Shown here piece by piece: positions 1 to 5,523 of a DNA stretch of 6,399 bases (positions are counted from its first letter, which is position 1; each line of letters starts with the position of its first letter). The stretch covers positions 1-6,399 of the forward strand of contig JAICEH010000121.1 in assembly GCA_025924275.1 (NCBI GenBank). Direction: 5' to 3'. The notes beneath the pieces were generated by a model. The model made no database searches, had not been told where the DNA came from, and worked only from the letters and a program-made list of their open reading frames with translations. The DNA is from Gemmatimonadales bacterium. GTDB taxonomy: Bacteria; Gemmatimonadota; Gemmatimonadetes; Gemmatimonadales; GWC2-71-9. The position numbers and the translations under genes are program-made.

Positions 1-65
1 AGGTCTGGCGCGGCGACGCCGAGTGCGGCCGGTTCCGCTTGAACCAGAAAATCCGGTTGAACTAG
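1..65 (+). CDS. 3' end of an unidentified protein (partial)
   Basis: The frame whose codons begin at position 3 reads 20 residues, VWRGDAECGRFRLNQKIRLN, and stops at TAG 63-65. Nineteen of those 20 codons end in G or C, as in the real genes of this window. The two other plus frames here lack that bias, so this looks like the tail of a gene entering from the left. The piece is too short to assign a family. A terminator is not evident in the 150 bases that follow. The alternative is a chance open stretch. Confidence 0.5.
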   Translation, partial: VWRGDAECGRFRLNQKIRLN

Positions 66-133
66 GTGCTGAGACCCGACTGAGACAAGTACCTCTAAGT
101 CTAAGACGAAACGGTCTACGCGCCGGCCGGAGA

Positions 134-163
134 GGGGGAGGGGTGAGGGGGGGGTTGAGGGGG
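134..163 (+). other. G-tract cluster, possible G-quadruplex
   Basis: Four or more guanine runs lie in 30 bases: 134-138, 140-143, 147-154 and 159-163. The loops between them are A, TGA and TTGA, and another GGGG run follows at 171-174. This meets the usual pattern for an intramolecular G-quadruplex on the plus strand. The cluster overlaps the proposed -35 box of the arsR promoter, so folding could affect transcription. That effect is inferred. Confidence 0.4.
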
Positions 164-183
164 TGGTTCAGGGGCTTTATATA
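155..183 (+). promoter_or_regulatory. Putative sigma70-type promoter of the arsR-AHSA1 operon
   Basis: TTGAGG (155-160) resembles a -35 box. It is followed after 17 bases by TATATA (178-183); an overlapping TATAAC (180-185) is an alternative -10. This is the only AT-rich stretch between the upstream gene end and the GTG at 218. Transcription would start near 190-192, leaving a leader of about 27 bases with no clear Shine-Dalgarno sequence. Confidence 0.5.
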
Positions 184-210
184 ACCTGTAGGTTACCGAA
201 CCAGACGGTT
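182..210 (+). promoter_or_regulatory. Candidate ArsR operator: phased AACC/GGTT inverted repeats
   Basis: TAACCT-GT-AGGTTA (182-195) is a perfect 6-2-6 inverted repeat just after the -10 box. The tetramers then alternate at exact 8-base steps: AACC 183, GGTT 191, AACC 199, GGTT 207. This makes two 16-base tandem units, each an AACC-N4-GGTT dyad. ArsR-family dimers bind short dyads that overlap their own promoter, and this one covers the expected transcription start. Autoregulation is inferred from position and symmetry. Confidence 0.5.
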
Positions 211-217
211 AATCACA

Positions 218-577
218 GTGCCCGACGACCCGCTCAGCGCCACCTTCGCCGCCCTCGCCGACCCCACGCGGCGCGCCATCCTGGCCCGCCTGGCCCGGGG
301 GGAGGCCTCGGTCAAGGAGCTCGCCGCCCCCTTCGCCATGAGCGGCCCCGCCGTCTCCAAGCACCTCAAGGTGCTGGAGCGGGCCGGGCTGGTCTCCCGC
401 GGCCGGGAGGCGCAGTGGCGCCCCCGCCGGCTCGAGGCGGCGCCGCTCCGGCGGGTGAGCGAGTGGGCCGAGGGGTACCGCCGGTTCTGGGACGCGAACC
501 TCGACCGCCTGGACGACTACCTCGACCACCTCAAGACCCTGGAGAACCACGATGGTGACGACCGCCAGGGCGGGTGA
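218..577 (+). CDS. ArsR-family (SmtB-type) winged-helix transcriptional repressor
   Basis: The protein has 119 residues, the normal size for a one-domain ArsR regulator. It opens with LADPTRRAILARL (13-25). The DNA-recognition helix region is about 33-57, with AVSKHLKVLERAGLV (45-59), and a wing follows at about 60-75. The C-terminal helix FWDANLDRLDDYL (90-102) is typical of ArsR proteins paired with SRPBCC domain genes. There is no cysteine and no ELCVCDL-type metal site, so metal sensing is unlikely. The start is GTG 218; the same frame is closed upstream by TAA at 182-184, and no other start lies between. The gene overlaps the AHSA1-domain gene by 26 bases, indicating translational coupling. 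The effector is unknown, and repression of its own operon through the AACC/GGTT dyads is inferred. Confidence 0.88.
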   Translation: MPDDPLSATFAALADPTRRAILARLARGEASVKELAAPFAMSGPAVSKHLKVLERAGLVSRGREAQWRPRRLEAAPLRRVSEWAEGYRRFWDANLDRLDDYLDHLKTLENHDGDDRQGG

Positions 578-1040
578 GACCGCCCTCTCCACCCCCTCCG
601 ATCGGGAGGTGGCCTTCACCCGCGTCTTCGATGCCCCGCGCGCGCTGGTCTGGCGGGCGTGGACCGAGCCGGAACACCTCAGGCAGTGGTTCCTCGGCCC
701 CGACGGCTGGACGATGCACGTCTGCGAGCTGGAGCTCCGCCCCGGGAGCACCTACCGCTACGGGTGGCGCAAGGAGAACGGGAAGACGATGGAGATCTCG
801 GGCGAGGTGGTGGAGGTGGTGCCGCCGGAGCGGATGGTCACCACCGAGCGCTGGGGCCCCGAGTGGCCCGAGGCGATCAACACCCTCCTCCTCACCGAGA
901 AGGACGGGCGGACCGCGGTGACCCTCACGTCGCTCTACCCGACGAAGGAGATCCGCGACGCCGCCATCGCCACCGGGATGGAGAAGGGGGTGTACGTCAG
1001 CTTCGACCGGCTGGCGGGGCTGCTCTCGGGGATGCGCTGA
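552..1040 (+). CDS. AHSA1/SRPBCC-domain protein (activator of Hsp90 ATPase homologue 1-like)
   Basis: The protein has 162 residues and covers a whole START/Bet v 1-like (SRPBCC) fold. The opening strand and helix read RVFDAPRALVWRAWTEPEHL (24-43), followed by the typical QWF-GP segment. The closing helix GMEKGVYVSFDRLAGLL (142-158) is the family's usual end. These proteins form a hydrophobic ligand pocket, and most bacterial members have no proven substrate despite the Hsp90-activator name. The ATG at 552 has GGAG at 541-544, seven bases upstream, inside the arsR coding region; the 26-base overlap ties its translation to arsR. ArsR plus AHSA1 is a widespread bacterial gene pair. The cytosolic location follows from the absence of signal or membrane segments. 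Function beyond ligand binding cannot be read from the sequence. Confidence 0.88.
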   Translation: MVTTARAGETALSTPSDREVAFTRVFDAPRALVWRAWTEPEHLRQWFLGPDGWTMHVCELELRPGSTYRYGWRKENGKTMEISGEVVEVVPPERMVTTERWGPEWPEAINTLLLTEKDGRTAVTLTSLYPTKEIRDAAIATGMEKGVYVSFDRLAGLLSGMR

Positions 1041-1045
1041 ACGAC

Positions 1046-1082
1046 GAACGGGGAACGGGCCACCCTGCCCCGTTCCCCGTTC
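1046..1082. terminator. 14-bp hairpin between convergent genes, likely bidirectional terminator
   Basis: GAACGGGGAACGGG (1046-1059) pairs perfectly with CCCGTTCCCCGTTC (1069-1082) across a nine-base loop. It lies between the AHSA1 gene stop (1040) and the atpH stop (1110), which converge. The right arm is made of the first heptamers of the adjacent array, and the left arm is an inverted copy of the same unit. There is no T-tract, so classical intrinsic termination in either direction is not certain. Confidence 0.55.
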
Positions 1083-1105
1083 CCCGTTCCCCGTTCCCCG
1101 TTCCC
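1071..1105. repeat. Heptanucleotide tandem repeat, 5 perfect copies of CGTTCCC
   Basis: Five identical CGTTCCC units run without interruption and end five bases before the atpH stop codon. The minus strand reads as GGGG runs separated by AAC, a geometry suited to a G-quadruplex. That strand would be present in the atpH transcript just after its stop. A related array with the same orientation occurs at 4205-4239. Confidence 0.9.
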
Positions 1106-1109
1106 CGCC

Positions 1110-1646
1110 CTAGCGCGCCAGCAGCTGCCTCCGGAGGGCCACCACCCGGCGCCGGATCGAGCCGTCGTACAGCCGGCCCCCCACCCGGACCACGGCACCT
1201 CCCAGCACCTCGGGGTCGGCGGAGAAGGTGGAGATCACCTCCTTGCCGAGTGCTTCGGCGAGGGCCGCGGTCACCTGCTTCCGCGTGGCGGCGTCGGCCT
1301 CGCGCGCCAGCACCACGTGCGCGCGCACCCGGTTGAGCTTGTCGTCCACCAGCGCCTCGTACGCCGCCGCGATCGGTTCGAGCTGGTCCTGGCGGCCCCG
1401 CTTCACCACCGCGGCGATGAACCGCGCGAACTCGGCCGGGGCCCCCGCGAGCGTCCGGACCAGGAGCCCCGCCTTGGCGGCCTTGGTCACCCGGGGCGAC
1501 ATCAGCACCGCCTGCGCCCTCGGGCTCGCGGCCACCGCTCCCGCCACCGCGCCCAGCCAGCCGGCGTAGGCCACCGTGTCGCCGGTCCGCTCGCCCAGGG
1601 CGTAGAGCGCCTCGGCGTAGTTCCGGGCGATCGCCTCCCTGCTCAC
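1110..1646 (-). CDS. atpH: ATP synthase F1 subunit delta
   Basis: The 178-residue protein is the usual length for delta (OSCP homologue), the stalk protein that holds the F1 head to the b-subunit arm at the membrane. It opens with SREAIARNYAEALYALG, the family's N-terminal signature. It ends with the conserved C-terminal block from FSADPEVLGGAVVRVG (141-156) through YDGSIRRR (160-167). The start is GTG at 1646-1644. The frame stays open far upstream, but this start gives the canonical N-terminus, overlaps the atpF stop in a GTGA junction (1643-1646), and has an AAGG-type ribosome site just before it. It is the last gene of the cluster: a convergent AHSA1-domain gene follows instead of atpA, so alpha, gamma, beta and epsilon must be encoded elsewhere. 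Confidence 0.95.
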   Translation of the reverse strand: MSREAIARNYAEALYALGERTGDTVAYAGWLGAVAGAVAASPRAQAVLMSPRVTKAAKAGLLVRTLAGAPAEFARFIAAVVKRGRQDQLEPIAAAYEALVDDKLNRVRAHVVLAREADAATRKQVTAALAEALGKEVISTFSADPEVLGGAVVRVGGRLYDGSIRRRVVALRRQLLAR

Positions 1647-2191
1647 TTGCCCTTCTCCATCGAGGCGATGAACTGCTCCACCAGCTCGCGGTCGGTGGCG
1701 GCGTCGAGCCGCCGGCCCACCAGCTTGGTGGCCGCGGCGAGCGACAGGTCCACCGCCTCGCGGCGGATCTCCTGCACCGCGCGGTCGCGCTCGGCGGCGA
1801 TCTCCCGCCGGGCCCGCTGGAGCAGCGCCTCCTGCTCCTCCCGGGTCTTCTCCACCGCCGCCCCGCGCTCCCGCTCCGCCACCGCGCGGGCATCGGCCAC
1901 CAGCGCCTGCGCCGTGGTCCGGGACTCGCCCAGGAGCCGGGTCTGCTCCTCCAGCGCGGCCCTGGCTTCGGCGTGGAGCTTCTGCGCCTCGTCGAGCTGG
2001 CGCCGGATGGCCTGCTCGCGCTCCTCCGTGGCCCTGAGGATGGCGGGCCACGCGAACTTCTTGAGCAGCAGGAAGAGCGCGATGAACACCACCCACGTCC
2101 AGATGAAGAGGCCGGACTCGACCTCGAACGGCGAGGCCGGGCCGTGGGTCTCCTCGGCGGCCGCGACGAGCGCGAACAGGACCGTCGTCAT
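1643..2191 (-). CDS. atpF: ATP synthase Fo subunit b
   Basis: The protein has 182 residues. One membrane helix lies at about 27-44 (SGLFIWTWVVFIALFLLL), followed by the conserved KKFAWPAIL (44-52). A long charged helix from about 55 to 150, rich in E, R, A and Q, is the dimerising arm that reaches delta. The first 22 residues (MTTVLFALVAAAEETHGPAS and on) resemble a short signal sequence before the membrane helix, an extension longer than in the E. coli subunit. Whether it is cleaved is unknown. The ATG at 2191-2189 has AAGGA at 2202-2198, six bases upstream, overlapping the atpE stop codon. Nine bases separate the atpE stop from this start, and the 3' end overlaps atpH by four bases. Confidence 0.95.
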   Translation of the reverse strand: MTTVLFALVAAAEETHGPASPFEVESGLFIWTWVVFIALFLLLKKFAWPAILRATEEREQAIRRQLDEAQKLHAEARAALEEQTRLLGESRTTAQALVADARAVAERERGAAVEKTREEQEALLQRARREIAAERDRAVQEIRREAVDLSLAAATKLVGRRLDAATDRELVEQFIASMEKGK

Positions 2192-2200
2192 CGTCCGTCC

Positions 2201-2485
2201 TTACGCGATGAGCTTGAACAGCAGGGCGAACACCAGCGCGATGATCGTGGCGCCCTCGAGGAGCACCGCGAAGAGGAGCGCCGCGCCGCGGATCTCGCCG
2301 GCCGCCTCGGGCTGGCGGGCAATCGCCTCGGCGGCCTGCCCGCCGATCCGGCCCAGGCCGAGGCCCGCGCCGATGATGGCCAGGCCGATGCCCAGGCCCG
2401 CGCCCAGGAGCGCGTTGGCGTTCTTGGCGGCGGCGACGACGTCGCTGACGGCCGCGGCCTCCTGCAGGAGTGCGAAGAGCTGCAT
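2201..2485 (-). CDS. atpE: ATP synthase Fo subunit c (proteolipid)
   Basis: The 94-residue protein is a two-helix hairpin that assembles into the rotating ring. The first helix (about 27-50) is a glycine-rich run, GAGLGIGLAIIGAGLGLG. The polar loop carries ARQPE (56-60), and the second helix (about 66-90) holds the ion-carrying Glu77 in LLEGATII. The residues expected for sodium binding are not seen: the position after Glu77 is Gly rather than Ser, and the helix-1 Gln position aligns with Leu. Proton coupling is therefore the better guess. The N-terminus is about 15 residues longer than in E. coli. The ATG at 2485-2483 has only a weak GGAA upstream, odd for the most abundant subunit. A 188-base spacer separates it from atpB. 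Confidence 0.95.
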   Translation of the reverse strand: MQLFALLQEAAAVSDVVAAAKNANALLGAGLGIGLAIIGAGLGLGRIGGQAAEAIARQPEAAGEIRGAALLFAVLLEGATIIALVFALLFKLIA

Positions 2486-2606
2486 TGGTCGTTCCGTTCT
2501 CTCGAGTGGAAGGGTTCCGGTGTCTGCGCCTGCCGGCCCCTCGGCCGCCCCTTCCGTGCGGCCGCCGTCCGGTCACCCGCCCCTGCCCCGGAGGGCGGCG
2601 GGCCTC

Positions 2607-2624
2607 GCCGGCTGTTCAGCCGGC
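2607..2624 (-). promoter_or_regulatory. Hairpin in the atpB-atpE spacer
   Basis: GCCGGCT (2607-2613) pairs with AGCCGGC (2618-2624) across a four-base loop; one more G-C pair is possible in principle. It sits in the transcript between the a-subunit and c-subunit genes, within the only long gap of the cluster. Possible roles are RNA processing, stabilising the 3' end, or partial termination. None is shown by sequence alone. Confidence 0.45.
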
Positions 2625-2628
2625 TACG

Positions 2629-2662
2629 CTGCGGAGCGCCCTGGGCGCCGGGCACTCCGCGG
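2629..2662 (-). promoter_or_regulatory. Second, nested hairpin just after atpB
   Basis: GCGGAG (2631-2636) pairs with CTCCGC (2655-2660), extendable by a wobble and a C-G pair. It encloses a smaller inverted repeat, CGCC-CTG-GGCG (2637-2647). The structure begins about 12 bases after the atpB stop and is followed at once by the 2607-2624 hairpin. Tandem stem-loops at this point could protect or terminate the upstream atpB message. This is inference. Confidence 0.4.
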
Positions 2663-2673
2663 GAAGTCGCGCC

Positions 2674-3540
2674 TCAGTGCTCGTGCTGCATCAACCCGAT
2701 GAACACCGCACTCAGCAGGGCGAACACGTACGCCTGCAGGAACGCCACGATCAGCTCCAGCAGCATGATGCCGAGCACCAGGGCCGCGGTGGCGATCCCG
2801 ATTCCGTAGTTCCAGAACTGCAGCTCGCCGAACAGGAAGATGATCCCGAAGAGCGAGAGGATGACGAAGTGCCCCGCCGTCATGTTGCCGAAGAGACGGA
2901 CGGCGAGCGCGAACGGCTTGACCAGCTTCCCCAGCACCTCGATCGGCGCCATGCCGATGCTCATCACCGCCGCGCCCGGGCCGTGGAGCCCCGGGATGTG
3001 GGGGAAGATGGTGCGGAAGTACCCCTTGGCGCCGAGTTGGAGCATCCCGCCGATCTCCACCGCCAGGAAGGTGAGCACGGCGAGGGCCCCGGTCACCGCC
3101 AGGTTGCCGGTGGGGCTCGCCCCCCACGGCACGAGGCCGAGGAGGTTGGCGTAGAGGATGAAGAAGAAGAGCGTCATCACGAACGGGGCGTACCTGGCCC
3201 CGGTCTCCGGCCCGATGTTGGCGATGGCGATGTCGTTGCGGACGAAGAGGACCAGCCCCTCCATCGCGGCGGCGAAGCCCTTCGGCGCGCGCTCGCCGGC
3301 CCGCTGCCGGCGGAGCGCCCGGCCGGCCAGCCACATCGAGAGGAACACCAGCGCCGCCGCCAGGATCATGTAGACGACGTGCTTGGTGGGCGAGAGGTTG
3401 AGCGTGAGCGGGCCCAGGTGGATGTCGGGCCAGCGCGGCAGGTGGATGGTGCCCGCGGGGTACAGGTCGATCTGCCACGCGTCCGCGGTGTGGTGCAGCA
3501 CCATCGTGCCGATGTCGAGCCCGCCCTCTTGCAGCATCAT
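2674..3540 (-). CDS. atpB: ATP synthase Fo subunit a
   Basis: The 288-residue membrane protein forms the proton half-channels beside the c-ring. Hydrophobic helices lie near 54-74, 118-138, 147-168, 222-240 and 250-284. The essential channel arginine is Arg215 in VRLFGNMTAGH (214-224), matching E. coli Arg210. The position matching E. coli Glu219 is His224 and that matching His245 is Glu262 (LLELIVAFLQAYVF), the swapped pair also known from other a-subunits. Gln269 matches E. coli Gln252. The gene begins ATGATG, so the start may be 3540 or 3537. The first ATG overlaps the stop of the upstream gene in an ATGA junction, which favours 3540. No strong ribosome site is visible, consistent with coupled translation. 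Confidence 0.96.
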   Translation of the reverse strand: MMLQEGGLDIGTMVLHHTADAWQIDLYPAGTIHLPRWPDIHLGPLTLNLSPTKHVVYMILAAALVFLSMWLAGRALRRQRAGERAPKGFAAAMEGLVLFVRNDIAIANIGPETGARYAPFVMTLFFFILYANLLGLVPWGASPTGNLAVTGALAVLTFLAVEIGGMLQLGAKGYFRTIFPHIPGLHGPGAAVMSIGMAPIEVLGKLVKPFALAVRLFGNMTAGHFVILSLFGIIFLFGELQFWNYGIGIATAALVLGIMLLELIVAFLQAYVFALLSAVFIGLMQHEH

Positions 3541-3809
3541 CGTCCGGTCCGAAGCTCCAGTCCGAGCAGGGGCACCAGCACCCCGAGGTAGCCGATCGCC
3601 GCGGGCAGCGGCGGGAACAGGTCGGGGCGGAGCCCCGCGGCGAGCGCCAGCACCGCCACGCCGCCCAGCCGCAGCAGGAAGCCCAGCACCCAGCCGGGGC
3701 CGAACACCCCGCGGCCCGGCGCCGGCCAGCGCCGGTCGGCCCGGCGCGCCGCCCAGTGGATCGCCGCGGCGAGGGCGGCGAAGCCGGCCGCCGCGAGCAG
3801 GGCCGTCAC
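3537..3809 (-). CDS. Small AtpR/AtpI-like membrane protein of the ATP synthase cluster
   Basis: The 90-residue protein has three hydrophobic segments: about 1-20, 39-60 and 66-84. The second carries a buried arginine in VLGFLLRLGGVAVL (41-54), between a basic linker (ARRADRRW) and an acidic/basic end (LELRTGR). Size, three helices and an arginine inside helix 2 resemble AtpR of N-ATPase operons. Position just before atpB also suits the ATP synthase I (AtpI) family. I cannot choose between them from sequence alone. Such proteins are thought to help c-ring assembly or modulate coupling. The GTG start (3809-3807) overlaps the atpZ stop in a GTGA junction and has a purine-rich GGGGGGAAGGA directly upstream; the TGA stop overlaps atpB. 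The position makes it a genuine translated gene of the cluster. Confidence 0.75.
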   Translation of the reverse strand: MTALLAAAGFAALAAAIHWAARRADRRWPAPGRGVFGPGWVLGFLLRLGGVAVLALAAGLRPDLFPPLPAAIGYLGVLVPLLGLELRTGR

Positions 3810-4057
3810 TCCTTCCCCCCGCGCTCCCGCCGCTTCCGCTCGAGCTCGGCCAGCTTCCAGTACGCGTTGAGGAAGCTCAGGACCGCGCCCCGCACCGTGC
3901 CCCCGATGGTGAAGGCCGGGGTGGACCCCAGCCGGCGGTCGAGCCAGACGCCGGCCAGGGCGAAGAGCACGATCCCGAGGCCGAAGTTGAGCCCCAGCGC
4001 CAGGTACCGCTGCCCCTCGCCCATCTCCCGGTGGTGCGCGGGATCCCGCTTGATCAC
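3806..4057 (-). CDS. atpZ: AtpZ/AtpI-family accessory protein of F1Fo ATP synthase
   Basis: From the GTG at 4057-4055 the protein has 83 residues and two membrane helices, about 17-38 and 47-66. Between them is the family signature AGVWLDRRLGSTPAF (35-49), followed by IGG. A basic, charged tail closes it (ELERKRRERGGKE). This matches the ATPase_gene1 (AtpZ) family, commonly first in atp operons and proposed to aid Fo assembly or divalent cation transport. The start is uncertain: GTG 4057 lies eight bases after the promoter-like TAGTTT, suggesting a leaderless or near-leaderless message. ATG 4024-4022 (72 residues) has GGGAG touching it, too close for a normal site. An ATG at 4162 would place the promoter inside the gene and is disfavoured. 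It begins the minus-strand operon. Confidence 0.82.
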   Translation of the reverse strand: MIKRDPAHHREMGEGQRYLALGLNFGLGIVLFALAGVWLDRRLGSTPAFTIGGTVRGAVLSFLNAYWKLAELERKRRERGGKE

Positions 4058-4063
4058 GGGTGG

Positions 4064-4094
4064 CAAAACTACCCCCTTGTGAAAAATTTCGCAA
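4064..4094 (-). promoter_or_regulatory. Putative promoter of the ATP synthase Fo operon
   Basis: On the minus strand TTGCGA (4094-4089) is followed after 17 bases by TAGTTT (4071-4066). The latter is part of TAGTTTTG (4071-4064), which also fits the Bacteroidota-type TAnnTTTG box. It is the only AT-rich segment upstream of atpZ. Transcription would start within a few bases of the GTG at 4057. No convincing plus-strand promoter for the MoxR gene was found in 4058-4245. Confidence 0.5.
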
Positions 4095-4204
4095 GCGAAC
4101 CGGCGGCCCGCCCGCGGTGGCGCCCGGGCCCCCGCCGGGGCTATCCATTCGGCGGTTCGCAACCCCGTGTGCCCCCTCGCCGTAGGGCGGTATTCGGCCG
4201 CTCC

Positions 4205-4239
4205 CGCTCCCCGCTCCCCGTTCCCCGTTCCCCGTTCCC
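4205..4239. repeat. Heptanucleotide tandem repeat, 5 copies (CGCTCCC x2, CGTTCCC x3)
   Basis: Two CGCTCCC units are followed by three CGTTCCC units, ending six bases before the ATG of the MoxR gene. Three units are identical to those at 1071-1105, and both arrays are 35 bases long in the same orientation. The array fills the place where the MoxR gene's ribosome-binding site would be expected, and its C-rich sequence offers no Shine-Dalgarno match. Confidence 0.88.
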
Positions 4240-4245
4240 CCTCCG

Positions 4246-5237
<992 letters not shown>

Positions 5238-5241
<4 letters not shown>

Positions 5242-5438
5242 TCGAGGTGCTCCGGACCCCGTCGCTCAGCGTGGCGCACTCGGCGCGGATCGCGCTGGGC
5301 GGGGCGGGGATCGAGGCGGTGGTCCGGGGCGAGACCCTGAGCGGGGTCTTCGGCAATCCCTTCAGCGTGGCGATCCTGGACGAGGCCGACCTGGAGGAGG
5401 CCCGGCGGGTGCTGGAGGACCTGGACCCGGGCGACTAG
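5238..5438 (+). CDS. DUF2007-type small protein (putative signal-transducing protein)
   Basis: The 66-residue protein matches the DUF2007 pattern: an N-terminal strand MIEVLRTPSLSVAHSARIAL, then AGIEAVVRGE (23-32), GNPFSVAILDEADLEEA (39-55), and a final helix RRVLEDL. The fold expected is a small beta-alpha unit related to ACT/PII-like domains. The family is named for a putative signalling role, and no biochemical function is established. The ATG at 5238 overlaps the MoxR stop in an ATGA junction and has a perfect GGAGG (5228-5232) five bases upstream. It is therefore likely made together with the ATPase, in contrast to that gene's missing ribosome site. There are no membrane segments or cysteines. 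A role as regulator or partner of the MoxR protein is only suggested by the coupling. Confidence 0.75.
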
Positions 5439-5465
5439 GGCGGTGCCGGGGGTGGGGAATGGCGA

Positions 5466-5501
5466 ACGGCCCGGCCGGCTCTGGTGAGCCGGCCGGGCCG
5501 T
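5466..5501. terminator. 16-bp GC-rich hairpin between convergent genes
   Basis: Positions 5467-5481 (CGGCCCGGCCGGCTC) pair perfectly with 5486-5500 across a four-base TGGT loop; A5466-T5501 adds a sixteenth pair. It sits between the DUF2007 gene stop (5438) and the lipoprotein gene stop (5524), which face each other, so it can serve both. No T-run follows on either strand, which is common for terminators in very GC-rich genomes. Confidence 0.7.
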
Positions 5502-5523
5502 CGCGCGTCCGGGGGGGTCGGGC

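Noticed and set aside
94..107. Tandem TCTAAG (94-105) and small dyad GTCTAAGAC (99-107)
   Set aside because: Too short to distinguish from chance, and not positioned at a promoter or gene end with other support.
1071..1105. CRISPR array or mobile element end
   Set aside because: Units of seven bases without spacers are a simple tandem repeat. There are no flanking inverted repeats, target duplications or transposase.
1647..2576. Upstream extension of the atpH frame
   Set aside because: The frame is open far upstream but crosses atpF and atpE in another phase. The GTG at 1646 gives the canonical delta N-terminus and a GTGA junction.
1317..2702. Long plus-strand open frame of 461 codons opposite atpH, atpF and atpE
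   Set aside because: It lies entirely antisense to three conserved ATP synthase genes, has low-complexity Ala/Arg/Ser composition, and shows no family motif. Long open frames are expected in very GC-rich DNA.
4058..4162. ATG-started longer form of atpZ (118 residues)
   Set aside because: Its extra N-terminus is basic and unlike the family, and the AT-rich promoter candidate would fall inside it.
4168..4196. Possible plus-strand promoter for the MoxR gene (TATTCG at 4191)
   Set aside because: The matching -35 position reads TGTGCC, a poor match, and no other support was found.
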